Shown here: positions 44,985-53,908 of the stretch, one piece after another
Numbering within the stretch: the stretch's first letter is position 1
How the letters are laid out: each line of letters begins with the position of its first letter
Origin: an uncultured bacterium
GTDB lineage: Bacteria > Cyanobacteriota > Vampirovibrionia > Gastranaerophilales > Gastranaerophilaceae
DNA length: 64,000 bases
Assembly (NCBI GenBank): GCA_949297715.1
Contig: CASFTJ010000006.1
Coordinates: forward strand, 1-64,000
Direction: 5' to 3'
Made by a program: the position numbers and the translations under genes
Notes under the pieces: model-generated
Told to the model about the DNA's origin: nothing
The model's database searches: none
Seen by the model: the letters and a program-made list of their open reading frames with translations, nothing else

Positions 44985-45812
44985 TTATTTCTTTCTTCTT
45001 CTAACTATTAACTTATCAGAAGCTTTACCTTTCTTTCTGGTCTTTTGACCAAGTGCAGGTTTGCCCCAAGGTGTCTTCGGATGTCCGCCGGGACCTGTTT
45101 TTCCTTCACCACCACCGTGTGGGTGATCACATGGGTTCATCGTTACACCGCGTACTGTCGGTCTGATTCCCATATAACGTTTTCTGCCGGCTTTTCCTAA
45201 TGAAACGTTTTTAAATTCTGCGTTTCCTAAGGTGCCTATTGTCGCCATGCATTCTTTTCTTACCATTCTCATTTCTGATGACGGTAATTTTATTGTTACG
45301 TAGTTGCCTTCTTTCGCCATTACCTGCGCCGCGTTTCCTGCTGATCTTACCATTACTCCGCCGCGACCGGGGTTTAATTCAATATTGTGAACTATTGTAC
45401 CTAACGGAATTAATTCCAACGGAAGTGCGTTTCCGTTTTGTACCGGTGCTTCTGGGCCTGATACTATTGTATCGCCTACGTTTAAGCCTTCAGGTGTCAA
45501 AATGTATCTCTTTTCACCGTCTGCATAATATACCAACGAAATTCTTACGTTTCTGTTCGGATCGTATTCTATTGTTTTTACTGTTGCCGGAATTCCGAAT
45601 TTTTCACGTTTGAAATCTATTACACGGTATGTTCTTTTTACACCGCCGCCTTTGTGACGACATGTAATTCTGCCTGTATTATTTCGGCCTGCTGTTTTCT
45701 TTAATGATTTCAATAATGACTTTTCAGGGGTTGAGGATGTTACTTCCTGATAATCACTTTTCGTCATACCTCTTTGACCCGGAGATGTCGGATTGATTTT
45801 TCTGATTGCCAT
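44985..45812 (-). CDS. rplB: 50S ribosomal protein L2
   Basis: 275 residues, needed for peptidyl-transferase centre assembly. It has the N-terminal [30 protein letters not shown], and the C-terminal signature [18 protein letters not shown] with the conserved His. CAAAGGAGAAAATAAA precedes ATG. Confidence 0.98.
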   Translation of the reverse strand: MAIRKINPTSPGQRGMTKSDYQEVTSSTPEKSLLKSLKKTAGRNNTGRITCRHKGGGVKRTYRVIDFKREKFGIPATVKTIEYDPNRNVRISLVYYADGEKRYILTPEGLNVGDTIVSGPEAPVQNGNALPLELIPLGTIVHNIELNPGRGGVMVRSAGNAAQVMAKEGNYVTIKLPSSEMRMVRKECMATIGTLGNAEFKNVSLGKAGRKRYMGIRPTVRGVTMNPCDHPHGGGEGKTGPGGHPKTPWGKPALGQKTRKKGKASDKLIVRRRKK

Positions 45813-45895
45813 TTTATTTTCTCCTTTGGTTGGCTTTTGTTCTTACTTCTATGGACTTGTGCCTAGCGCCCATTTTTCCGTTTTTTAACGGTTTC

Positions 45896-46204
45896 TTATG
45901 CTCCGATTAATTCTTCAATCGGTTCACCTTCGATTGTTACGATGGCTTTTTTAGATGAATCGGTTCTGCCAAATTTGTAGCCCATTCTTTTTGAATGTGA
46001 CGGCATATATACCGTTCTTACTTTTTTAACTTTTCTTCCTGGAAAAGCTAATTCTACTGCTTGTGCAATCTCAATTTTTGTTGCGTCTTTTACCACTTCA
46101 AATGTATATTGACCTAATGTTGTTGCACCTACTGATTTCTCGGTAATTAAAGGCTTTTTAATTACACTGTATAATTTTTCTGTATTTGTTCTGTCTTTAC
46201 TCAT
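45896..46204 (-). CDS. rplW: 50S ribosomal protein L23
   Basis: 102 residues at the exit site, docking trigger factor and SRP. It has VIKKPLITEKSVGA, YTFEVVKDATKIEIAQAVE and the tail-end motif KKVRTVYMPSHSKRMG. Between rplD and rplB. Confidence 0.97.
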   Translation of the reverse strand: MSKDRTNTEKLYSVIKKPLITEKSVGATTLGQYTFEVVKDATKIEIAQAVELAFPGRKVKKVRTVYMPSHSKRMGYKFGRTDSSKKAIVTIEGEPIEELIGA

Positions 46205-46250
46205 TTTTGATTTCCTTTTCTTTCTTGGAGTGATATCTCTTTTTGAATGA

Positions 46251-46877
46251 CTAACTTAATCTTTCAGTGATATCTTTAACAGCTGCCTCGGTCATTACGA
46301 CAAAATCAGCTTCAAGTAAATCTTTTACGTTTATGTTTGTAGGTAATATCATTTTTACGCTCGGTATGTTTCTTGCTGAAAGTTCAAGAAATTTGTTCTC
46401 TGCTGCCTGTGTATCAGCTATTACAAGAACTTTTCCTGCTACATTCAGTGATTTTAGAGCTGATACCATTAATTTTGTTTTCGGCTCTGTTATTGTTGAA
46501 AAATCTTTTACAACTATTAATCTGTCTTGTCTTGCTGATAATGCAGATCTTAGAGCTAATTTTCTTGCTTTTTGAGGCATGTTGAATGCGTAACTTCTCG
46601 GTTTTGGTCCAAAGATTACGCCGCCGCCTGCAAATAACGGTGAACGAAGTGAACCTGCTCTTGCACGACCTGTTCCTTTCTGTTTCCACGGTTTTTTACC
46701 GCCGCCGGAAACTTCCGCTCTTGTTTTTGCACATGCTGAACCTTGACGTGCATTATTTAACTGTCTTCTCAATGCTAAGTGCATTACATGTAAATTCGGT
46801 TCTACTCCAAACACTTCTGCATTCAAAGTAATTTCGCCTAATTTTTCTCCGTTTGTATTTAAAATTTCTTTTGACAT
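46251..46877 (-). CDS. rplD: 50S ribosomal protein L4
   Basis: 208 residues. The loop region is GGKKPWKQKGTGRARAGSLR and GGVIFGPKPRSYAF, followed by the globular alpha/beta domain. In some bacteria L4 represses its own S10 operon; whether it does here cannot be told. Confidence 0.98.
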   Translation of the reverse strand: MSKEILNTNGEKLGEITLNAEVFGVEPNLHVMHLALRRQLNNARQGSACAKTRAEVSGGGKKPWKQKGTGRARAGSLRSPLFAGGGVIFGPKPRSYAFNMPQKARKLALRSALSARQDRLIVVKDFSTITEPKTKLMVSALKSLNVAGKVLVIADTQAAENKFLELSARNIPSVKMILPTNINVKDLLEADFVVMTEAAVKDITERLS

Positions 46878-46970
46878 TTTGTTTTCCTTTTTACTTATCT
46901 ACAGCCTGTTACCCCTTTCGGTTTTTACCGTTTTATATGGCAACTCGGGATTTTTTTAACTTTTCTGTTA

Positions 46971-47606
46971 TTAATTCCATTTTGTTCTGGTCGGTACAAT
47001 TGTTACCAATCGGCCTTCACATCCAGGAACTGAACCTTTGATTAATACAAGATTCTTTTCTGCGTCTACTTTTACTAATTTTAATTTTGTAATAGTAACT
47101 CTTTCATTTCCCATGTTTCCAGCCATTCTTTTGCCCTTGATAACACGTGACGGTGTTGTACCAGCACCGATTGAACCGGGTTCTCTGTGGTTTTTAGAAC
47201 CGTGCCCCATCGGGCCTCTGCCAAAGTTCCAACGTTTTACCGTACCTTGAAATCCTTTTCCGATTGATTTTCCTGTTACGTCAACTTTTTCTACGTTGTC
47301 TAATACAGAAAGTTCAATCTTGTCACCTACTTTGTAGTCTGACGGATTGTCTACTCTGAATTCTTGTAAGTGTCTGTAATTTTCCAGATTATTCTTTTTA
47401 AAATGACCCAACTGAGCTTTTGTTAAGTGTTTTTCTTTCGCTGAAACCGTTCCTACCTGTATTGCATTGTAACCGTCTGTTTCTACTGTCTTAACCTGAG
47501 TTACTACAATATCGTCAACTTTGATTACCGTTACAGGAATTGCCAATCCGTTTTCGTCGAAAATCTGTGTCATTCCTAACTTTTTACCTATTACACCTAG
47601 TGTCAT
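46971..47606 (-). CDS. rplC: 50S ribosomal protein L3
   Basis: 211 residues. It starts with GVIGKKLGMTQIFDENG, contains the signature FQGTVKRWNFGRGPMGHGSK and ends near the peptidyl-transferase centre loop. GAAAGG precedes ATG. A GC-richer, structured 200-base spacer separates it from rpsJ. Confidence 0.98.
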   Translation of the reverse strand: MTLGVIGKKLGMTQIFDENGLAIPVTVIKVDDIVVTQVKTVETDGYNAIQVGTVSAKEKHLTKAQLGHFKKNNLENYRHLQEFRVDNPSDYKVGDKIELSVLDNVEKVDVTGKSIGKGFQGTVKRWNFGRGPMGHGSKNHREPGSIGAGTTPSRVIKGKRMAGNMGNERVTITKLKLVKVDAEKNLVLIKGSVPGCEGRLVTIVPTRTKWN

Positions 47607-47617
47607 ATTTTACCTTT

Positions 47618-47700
47618 CTAGCTCGCCCTACTTGGTGCGGACACTCTCCGCCCCTCTTTCGGGTTTGCATTTTCACTTGCGAGCGCTACTTGCTGCTTTG
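47618..47700 (-). promoter_or_regulatory. Structured leader of rplC
   Basis: Closing stem GCTCGC (47621-47626) pairs with GCGAGC (47679-47684). It encloses GCGGA (47637-47641)/TCCGC (47647-47651) with a 5-base loop. The imperfect direct repeat CTACTTGGTGC/CTACTTGCTGC (47628 and 47686) brackets it. The structure abuts the GAAAGG ribosome binding site, so it could modulate rplC translation. It is noticeably richer in G+C than the flanks. Confidence 0.4.
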
Positions 47701-47808
47701 TACTTTACCAACGGGACTTTCACCCTCCGCGCCTTTTTGGACGGGTAGTAGATCACATTATTTATGCATAATGCTTATTTAATTTTCAAATTCGGCCTTG
47801 ACTGTTTA

Positions 47809-48126
47809 TTAAAGTTTTACTTCAATATCTACACCAGCCGGTAAATCTAATCTACTTAACTCTTCAGTTGTCTGTTGAGTCGGTTCGTATATATCTATTA
47901 TACGTTTGTGTGTTCTTAGTTCAAAATGCTCACGTGATTTTTTGTCTACGTGCGGTGAACGAAGTACGCAATATATACGTCTTTTGGTCGGTAAAGGAAT
48001 CGGGCCTGCAACTTTTGCGTCTGTTCTCTTTGCAGTTTCTACGATTTTGTCTGAAGATACATCAATCAATTTGTGATCGTATGCCTTTAAACAAACTCTG
48101 ATTCTTTGTCTTTTTGTGCTTGCCAT
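47809..48126 (-). CDS. rpsJ: 30S ribosomal protein S10
   Basis: 105 residues and the first gene of the operon; also the NusE antitermination factor. It starts with [17 protein letters not shown] and has the signature [42 protein letters not shown] precedes ATG. The upstream str operon genes are not adjacent, and a promoter lies 145 bases upstream. Confidence 0.98.
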   Translation of the reverse strand: MASTKRQRIRVCLKAYDHKLIDVSSDKIVETAKRTDAKVAGPIPLPTKRRIYCVLRSPHVDKKSREHFELRTHKRIIDIYEPTQQTTEELSRLDLPAGVDIEVKL

Positions 48127-48159
48127 TTTTATTCCTTTTCTTTTTTTGTTTTTACACCG

Positions 48160-48188
48160 AGAGGTTTTTACACTTGGCGGAAACCTCT
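48160..48188 (-). promoter_or_regulatory. Hairpin in the S10 operon leader
   Basis: AGAGGTTT (48160-48167) pairs with AAACCTCT (48181-48188) in the rpsJ leader, 34 bases before the start codon. No T run follows. It could be an attenuator or a ribosomal-protein binding site. Confidence 0.35.
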
Positions 48189-48271
48189 GTACCGCCTTTG
48201 CTTTGCCTGAATCGCTATTTGTAAATAATTTCGGGTATCTGTAAAAAATTTACTATTATTCAAGCATATTG

Positions 48272-48300
48272 ATATTAGTATAAACATAAAACCCTGTCAA
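48272..48300 (-). promoter_or_regulatory. Promoter of the S10 ribosomal operon
   Basis: Minus strand: perfect TTGACA (48300-48295), a 17-base spacer, TAATAT (48277-48272), about 145 bases before rpsJ. Confidence 0.65.
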
Positions 48301-48412
48301 CAATGATTTTGTCACTTTGTTTAGATTTGTAAACTTTTTTGCGTTTTCTAATTTTTTCGCTTCTTATAAAACTTTATTATTATAAGTGAAGTGATATAAA
48401 AGGATTTTTAAC

Positions 48413-49609
48413 ATGGGTGATATTAACATTGATACAAATTACAGAGGGCTTACTTATATTCTTGCCGATTATGCAAAATCCGTTAACGGCGGTAATGATG
48501 TCAAAATGACATCTAAACAATGGAAAAAAACTATGGAAATTGTTGCCGAAATCAACCGGAAAAGATCCTCTGAAAATGCAATTTATCAAGGCGGTTCCAA
48601 TCTCTACGGCAACGTGAACGAAAATTTTGTTCTTACCAAAGAAACAATCACTTTTTCTGAAGATGAAATGGCCAAAATTTTGAAAGAAATGGGAGTCACT
48701 CCAAAAGCTAAGAATCCGGAATTATCCAAAATTCCTGAAGATAAACCTATTATGGGCTTATCTGTTGAAAAAATTTCAACTCCTGACTCTACCCAAAATA
48801 ATCAAGCTTACTTACCGGACAGCATAAATCTAAACAATAACGAAAGCTTTCTTCAAGACACCATAAGCAGACTGGCAAATAAATTTAACGACGGTAATTT
48901 TTCTCCGGAGTTCAAACAATTTGTTGAACCGGCCTCTTTGGGGAATTATATGTCTGCACACCTTGAAGAAATGTCAAAAGCCATGACTCCTACTATTGTA
49001 ACTGCTGCTTCTGATACTACAAACCTTAAGCCTCCGTTTGAAATCAAAACACCTAAACCGGGTGATTTAGGAGGAAAAACCCGAACTATTTCACACCAAA
49101 TGCATAATAAAATTATGAAATTAGCTGAAGAACTTCACTGTAAATATGAAGATCTTATTACTGTAATGAATTTTGAAAGCGGAATAAATCCTAAAGAAGG
49201 TGCCGGCAAAAAAAATAAAGCCGTCGGACTTATACAGTTTACAAACAATGCAATTAAAGATTTAAATAAAACTTATTCACTTAATCTTACTAAAGACAAA
49301 ATTACATCTATGAGTGCGGAAGAACAAATTGATATTGTCGGAAAATATCTCAAATTGTGTATTTCTAGAGTTCCCAGATTAAGAAATAAGAAAAAACTTG
49401 ATGCCGCTGACCTTTATAGTGTAATAATCCTCCCAGGACGTGCCGGTAAAGATATTCTCTGCAAAAAAGGCGAAAAAAATTCTGAGGGCAAACCTCTTAA
49501 TTATTACGAATCAAATAAAGGGATTGATGTCGGTAACGACGGAATTATCACTCGTGCCGATGTTCTGGCTAAGCTTGATGACTTTAGAGTTAATGTCGTT
49601 GTAGTTTAA
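48413..49609 (+). CDS. Lysozyme-like (SLT-type) protein with EF-hand tail
   Basis: A 398-residue protein. Residues 1-220 are Asn/Lys/Ser-rich and unrecognised. Residues 232-345 look like a transglycosylase-type lysozyme fold: VMNFESGINP (candidate catalytic Glu255), AVGLIQFTNNA, and PGRAGKDIL. Residues 372-383 form an EF-hand-like calcium loop (DVGNDGIITRAD). No signal peptide is present, so export would need a non-Sec route, or it acts on lysis. AAAAGGA precedes ATG. It is a clear paralogue of the protein at 52046, on the other side of the Min operon. Confidence 0.75.
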   Translation: MGDINIDTNYRGLTYILADYAKSVNGGNDVKMTSKQWKKTMEIVAEINRKRSSENAIYQGGSNLYGNVNENFVLTKETITFSEDEMAKILKEMGVTPKAKNPELSKIPEDKPIMGLSVEKISTPDSTQNNQAYLPDSINLNNNESFLQDTISRLANKFNDGNFSPEFKQFVEPASLGNYMSAHLEEMSKAMTPTIVTAASDTTNLKPPFEIKTPKPGDLGGKTRTISHQMHNKIMKLAEELHCKYEDLITVMNFESGINPKEGAGKKNKAVGLIQFTNNAIKDLNKTYSLNLTKDKITSMSAEEQIDIVGKYLKLCISRVPRLRNKKKLDAADLYSVIILPGRAGKDILCKKGEKNSEGKPLNYYESNKGIDVGNDGIITRADVLAKLDDFRVNVVVV

Positions 49610-49613
49610 TGTT

Positions 49614-49642
49614 TTACAAAAAAAAGCCGCAATTTGCGGCTT
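49614..49642 (-). terminator. Terminator of the Min operon
   Basis: AAGCCGCAA (49624-49632) pairs with TTGCGGCTT (49634-49642). The minus strand continues into eight T (49623-49616). It lies 40 bases after minE. Confidence 0.8.
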
Positions 49643-49681
49643 GGTATTTTCTCTCTCCTATCTCTGAAATAATTCAGAGGA

Positions 49682-50152
49682 TTATTTTGATTTATCTTTT
49701 GAGTTGGTATTAGATTCTTTTGTTTCGGATTCCTCATCCTGAGTATCTTCGGCTGAAGATTCCGTATCTTCCGTACTTTCAGAGTTTTCGGCATCTAAAT
49801 TTTCTTCTTCCGGCTTTTCTTCCGCTTCATCAGAATCTTCAGAATTTTCTGTCTCAATCTCATCTTCATCTTTTGCTCTCAATACAGGAATTGATAACAT
49901 CAATGCCATTTGATTTCCTTCTTGTTCAAAATTAAGCTCTAGAGCATCTTTGTCCATTTCTACGTATTTTGAAAGCAGTTCTATAAGTTCGCCGCGCATT
50001 TTTTCAAGAAGCTCAGGCGTAAGATTGGTTCTGTCCTGCATTAAGACAACCCTTAAACGATTTACGGCTGTATCTTTTGCGTTTTCTTCTTTTTCAGCCT
50101 GTCGGAAAAATCCGAAGACCTTATTAAATAAGTCCTGAAAAATATCCCTCAT
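49682..50152 (-). CDS. minE: MinE with long acidic C-terminal tail
   Basis: The topological specificity factor that drives MinD oscillation. Residues 1-93 match ordinary MinE: the amphipathic N-terminal helix (DLFNKVFGFF), NRLRVVLMQDRTNLTPE and the dimerisation strand QMALMLSIPVLR. About 63 extra residues (94-156) follow, almost only Glu, Asp, Ser, Thr and Asn (for example EETEDSDEAEE-like runs), so the protein is 156 residues instead of about 90. GAAAGGAGAAGTAAA precedes ATG, one base after the minD stop codon. Confidence 0.93.
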   Translation of the reverse strand: MRDIFQDLFNKVFGFFRQAEKEENAKDTAVNRLRVVLMQDRTNLTPELLEKMRGELIELLSKYVEMDKDALELNFEQEGNQMALMLSIPVLRAKDEDEIETENSEDSDEAEEKPEEENLDAENSESTEDTESSAEDTQDEESETKESNTNSKDKSK

Positions 50153-50153
50153 T

Positions 50154-50969
50154 TTACTTCTCCTTTCCTATAAGACCGGAGAAGAATTTCTTAACTTTTG
50201 AAATAACTCCCCTATCTTCTTCAAGGTTCATAAAAGGAACATCTTCGCCCATTATTCTTCTTGCCACATTATTGTATGCCTTGCCTGCCAGAGAACTGTC
50301 ATCGTTTACTATCGGATCTCCCTTGTTTGTAGAGGTAATAATTCCGGTATCTTCAGGAATTATACCGACTAAATCTGCAGACAAAATTTCAACTACATCT
50401 TCAACACTCATCATATCATTTGATTTAATAAGATTTGGACGAACCCTGTTCAGCAAAAGTTTATATGATTGAATTTCTTCTTTTGCTTCCAGAAGTCCGA
50501 TAATTCTATCAGCATCTCTTACTGCTGACATTTCGGGAGTCGTAACAACTATTGCTTCGCTTGCTCCCGCAATTGCATTTTGAAATCCCTGTTCGATACC
50601 TGCAGGACAATCAACCAAAATAAAATCGTAATCTTTTTTAAGTTCTTCACAAATGTCTTTCAACTGTTCCTGAGTAATTGCAGATTTATCTCTGGTCTGG
50701 GCTGCAGCTAAAAGACAAAGATTCGGATTTTTCTTATCTTTTACAAGCGCCTGTTTTAATTTGCAGCGTTCTTCCACTACATCTACAATAGTATATACAA
50801 TCCTGTTTTCCAGCCCTAGCAAAAGGTCAAGGTTTCTTAATCCCAAATCGGTATCAATCAACACGACTTTCTTGCCCGCTCTGGCTAAAGCAGTTCCTAT
50901 ATTTGCACTGGTTGTTGTCTTGCCTACTCCGCCTTTTCCCGAAGTAATTACTATAACTCGACCGCTCAT
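50154..50969 (-). CDS. minD: Septum site-determining ATPase MinD
   Basis: A membrane-binding ATPase that recruits MinC and is stimulated by MinE. The 271 residues include the deviant Walker A GKGGVGKTTTSANIG (about 11-25), LIDTDLGLRNLDLLLG, and the Asp switch DCPAGIE. It ends in an amphipathic membrane-targeting helix (VISKVKKFFSGLIGKEK). AAAAGGAGAAATA precedes ATG. Middle gene of minC-minD-minE. Confidence 0.98.
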   Translation of the reverse strand: MSGRVIVITSGKGGVGKTTTSANIGTALARAGKKVVLIDTDLGLRNLDLLLGLENRIVYTIVDVVEERCKLKQALVKDKKNPNLCLLAAAQTRDKSAITQEQLKDICEELKKDYDFILVDCPAGIEQGFQNAIAGASEAIVVTTPEMSAVRDADRIIGLLEAKEEIQSYKLLLNRVRPNLIKSNDMMSVEDVVEILSADLVGIIPEDTGIITSTNKGDPIVNDDSSLAGKAYNNVARRIMGEDVPFMNLEEDRGVISKVKKFFSGLIGKEK

Positions 50970-51014
50970 TATTTCTCCTTTTGATTATTTTACTTTTAAT
51001 TCTTCTGCAAAAGC

Positions 51015-51890
51015 TTAAGAGGCTTCATGCAATTTATAAATGACAATATGTTTTCGGCTGACTCTTGCTTCTTCAGGGATAAAAGAATCCGTTTTTTGAA
51101 CATAGGGTACATTTACGGTGTCTGGTCTGCGGGCAAAAATTTCGCCTATTCTCAGTTGAATTGCATTAAGTTTTAAGGCACGAATTCTTGAATAATTATT
51201 CCCGTCTGAACCTGCCTGTGCAATTCCGCCCAAAACACCCCATACAGTAATATCACCTTTTGCAATAACTTCGGCGCCGGGGTTCACATCGCCTATTATA
51301 ACTATATTTCCTTCGGACTTTATACTCTGGCCTGAACGTAAAGTCCGCTGTATATACAATGTCGGAAGCTTCTCAGCTTCTTTCATATGTTTCTTAATCT
51401 CCTGAATTGTTTCGTCATCTTCTGATTCAATTTCTTCGGATGTTACTTCTACATCAGATCGAATTTCTTCTTTTATATCTTCTTCTTCAGGGTATCTTTC
51501 TTCAAAATCCCCTTCGCCAAATATTTTATCTAATGCACTTTCTAATTCTCGATTAACTTCAGCTTCCAAAGTACCGTCTTCATTAAACTCAGGGGCTTCT
51601 ACGGTATTTTCAAACTCCATCAAGGCTATACCTAAAGTTTGTGCTGAATTTTTAGTTTCTGCATTGACTGAAGATATAAATGCCAGATTGCTATCCATTG
51701 ATTCTATCAATGCTTTTACACTGATTAGCTGGGATTGGTTAAGATCGACTTCGCCTAACTTAAGGCATACATTTTTGTCTTTTGCCTCGGGCAAATCTAA
51801 AATTCTGCTTAATTCGTAAATTATCTCAGATGTTTTTTTGGCGTTGCTCAAGTCAACGATAAAACCGTTTTCAATATATCCCTTATCCAT
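51015..51890 (-). CDS. minC: Septum site-determining inhibitor MinC
   Basis: Inhibits FtsZ assembly away from midcell. The C-terminal domain is clear: RTLRSGQSIKSEGNIVIIGDVNPGAEVIAKGDITVWG, then GVLGGIAQAGSDG and LRIGEIFARRPD. The N-terminal domain (about 1-105) is joined by an unusually long Glu/Asp-rich linker (roughly 115-195). The frame stays open to 52013, but AAGGA lies 6 bases before the ATG at 51890, so I chose it (291 residues). First gene of the Min operon. Confidence 0.92.
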   Translation of the reverse strand: MDKGYIENGFIVDLSNAKKTSEIIYELSRILDLPEAKDKNVCLKLGEVDLNQSQLISVKALIESMDSNLAFISSVNAETKNSAQTLGIALMEFENTVEAPEFNEDGTLEAEVNRELESALDKIFGEGDFEERYPEEEDIKEEIRSDVEVTSEEIESEDDETIQEIKKHMKEAEKLPTLYIQRTLRSGQSIKSEGNIVIIGDVNPGAEVIAKGDITVWGVLGGIAQAGSDGNNYSRIRALKLNAIQLRIGEIFARRPDTVNVPYVQKTDSFIPEEARVSRKHIVIYKLHEAS

Positions 51891-52045
51891 TCTTATCCTT
51901 CCGCTAATCCGGTCTTCTGCTCTCCGAAATTTTTGAGTTTCGTTCCGCAATAACTGTTCCATTTTAAAACAGCTATCTTCCATGACAATACACGAAACAA
52001 TTTTTCTCTGCAACTTATTCGCTACAAATTTTAATATTTATTAAA

Positions 52046-53068
52046 TTATACAAAAGTATCAAGATTTACACGTTTTTGTGCAAGTCTTACATTCAAGTCT
52101 GATTTTGTAATCGCACCATCACCGTTTACATCAAGCCCTCTGTTGCTATTGTAATATTTTTCTCCGCTTCTTGTTAAAACTTCTCGTTTTGCTCTTGCTG
52201 GAAGAAAAGTTACGGCATAAAGATCGGCTGCAGTTAGTTTTTTACCTTTGGGTAATCTGTTTGCGTTCATTTTGTAATATTTTTCAACTAAATCAAGCTG
52301 TTCAAGCGCACTCATTTTTTCAATTTTTTCTAAAGTTAAATTGAGTCCGTAAACTCTATTTAGTTCAGGTATTGCATCGCTTTTTGTGAACTGGATTAAA
52401 CCTACTGCTGTTTTTTCACCGTTTGGTTTTTTATAGGTTGCTGTGGGATTTAAACTTGATTCCGAATTCATTAATGCAAGCAAATCTTCATAATCACAGT
52501 TAATATTTTTTGCAACCTGTTTAACCTTATTCAAAAATTCTTTATTAAGATAATCTTTACTAAAGGTAGAATAAATCGGTTTTGCAGAAGGATAAACCGA
52601 AGAAATTGAAGATTTTGAGGAGGCAGACGATGCCAATGATGTTGAATATGTTGATGATGTTAAAGAAGTCGAAGAAGCGCTTTTTAAATCATTAAAACTG
52701 TTATTAGCTCTTGCCGTAATTGCCCCAAACAAAGTAGAACAATCAGTTTTGGAATAATCATTGAAACTATATAAATTCCAATTACTGTTAAGACTGTCAA
52801 AATTTGTAGAGAAACTGTTCGGTACGGTTATTGGAGGGAATTGATAATTATTATTATAATTATTGTATGAATTATAGTTATAACAAGAAAAAACAGGAGG
52901 AAATGACGGCATCATCCAGCTTGTGCTGAACAGTGCAGGAAAAATATTAAAACTGCAAAACGGATTGTAGTATGAATACGAAAATACAGGACTGAAAGTT
53001 CCAAAACAACTGCCTATCCCAAGTCCAGTTAAATAACAGTTATTAAATCCAACAATTCCGTACGTCAT
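52046..53068 (-). CDS. Lysozyme-like (SLT-type) protein with EF-hand tail, paralogue
   Basis: A 340-residue protein. The first 100 residues are rich in Tyr, Asn, Phe, Ser and Pro (YNYNSYNNYNNNYQFPP). A Ser/Thr linker follows (about 130-160). The lysozyme-like domain has LMNSESSLNP (Glu203), AVGLIQFTKS and LPARAKREVL, and the protein ends with a canonical EF-hand/dockerin-type loop DVNGDGAITKSD (313-324). The domain and tail match the protein at 48413 residue for residue over long parts. No classical signal peptide. AGGGAAAGTT precedes ATG. Lies upstream of minC. Confidence 0.75.
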   Translation of the reverse strand: MTYGIVGFNNCYLTGLGIGSCFGTFSPVFSYSYYNPFCSFNIFPALFSTSWMMPSFPPVFSCYNYNSYNNYNNNYQFPPITVPNSFSTNFDSLNSNWNLYSFNDYSKTDCSTLFGAITARANNSFNDLKSASSTSLTSSTYSTSLASSASSKSSISSVYPSAKPIYSTFSKDYLNKEFLNKVKQVAKNINCDYEDLLALMNSESSLNPTATYKKPNGEKTAVGLIQFTKSDAIPELNRVYGLNLTLEKIEKMSALEQLDLVEKYYKMNANRLPKGKKLTAADLYAVTFLPARAKREVLTRSGEKYYNSNRGLDVNGDGAITKSDLNVRLAQKRVNLDTFV

Positions 53069-53221
53069 AACTTTCCCTAATTCCCCGTTATATTTATATA
53101 AAGTATTTTTTCCAAAAATAATTTACCTATAAAGACCGGTTTGTAAAAAAATATTAATTTATTTATTAATTTATGTAAAAAAATATTTTTATTGTATAAT
53201 TTTCTTAAGGTAAAAATAATT

Positions 53222-53905
53222 ATGTTTAATGAAACAAAGACGCACGAGATTACAGTAGACGTTGTTATATTAACCATTAAGAACGGTTCATTACAGGTTT
53301 TGCTTGTAAAAAGGCTAAATGAGCCATTTAAAGATAAATGGGCAATCCCCGGTGGTTACGTACGTTTGTCAGAAAACCTTGATCAAGCGGCATTAAGAGT
53401 TTTAAAAGAACGTACAAATGTTGACAACATTTATCTTGAGCAGCTTTACACATTTGGAGATCCGCTCAGACACCCTAATTCGCGTGTCATCACCTGCGCA
53501 TACTTTGCGCTTGTAAGAGCTGAAGATATCCAGATTGTTTCATCACCGGAACTCGGCTGGCATAAGATTTCAGACTTGCCGCCGCTTGCGTTCGACCACA
53601 AAGAAATTATCGAATATTCACTAAAACGCACCAGAGAAAGATTGGAAATTTGTCCGGTTGCATATCAGTTATTGAATGAAAAATTTACCCTTACGGAAAT
53701 GCAAAAAGCTTATGAACTTATTATGTCCAAAAAACTTGACAAACGCAATTTCCGCAAAAAAGCACTTTCAACAGACGGTCTTATTGAATTAGATGAATAC
53801 ACAAAATCTTCATCAAAAAGACCGGCACGCCTTTATACTTTTGAAAATATCAAGCTTAATTCAAAGCGTGCACATTTTATTTCGAATAAAAAGGAGAAAA
53901 AATAA
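53222..53905 (+). CDS. Nudix-type transcriptional regulator (NrtR-like)
   Basis: 227 residues. The N-terminal Nudix domain (about 8-140) is followed by a winged-helix-like C-terminal part (FTLTEMQKAYELIMSKKLDKRNFRKKAL), the layout of NrtR repressors of NAD metabolism. The Nudix box is degenerate: GGYVRLSENLDQAALRVLKE lacks the REXXEE glutamates (R-V-L-K-E-R), so hydrolysis is probably lost and ligand sensing kept. ATG at 53222 is chosen over a TTG at 53192 because AAGG precedes it. First gene of a plus-strand run with secG. Confidence 0.82.
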   Translation: MFNETKTHEITVDVVILTIKNGSLQVLLVKRLNEPFKDKWAIPGGYVRLSENLDQAALRVLKERTNVDNIYLEQLYTFGDPLRHPNSRVITCAYFALVRAEDIQIVSSPELGWHKISDLPPLAFDHKEIIEYSLKRTRERLEICPVAYQLLNEKFTLTEMQKAYELIMSKKLDKRNFRKKALSTDGLIELDEYTKSSSKRPARLYTFENIKLNSKRAHFISNKKEKK

Positions 53906-53908
53906 AAA

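Noticed and set aside
47607-47808. tRNA or riboswitch in the GC-rich rpsJ-rplC gap
   Set aside because: No TTCGA loop, acceptor stem or known riboswitch core could be found; only local stems.
51891-52013. Longer MinC start (41 extra residues)
   Set aside because: The added residues have no MinC similarity and no ribosome site, while AAGGA precedes the ATG at 51890.
48413-53068. Prophage remnant carrying endolysins
   Set aside because: The two lysozyme-like genes surround a normal minCDE operon and no integrase, capsid or tail gene is present.
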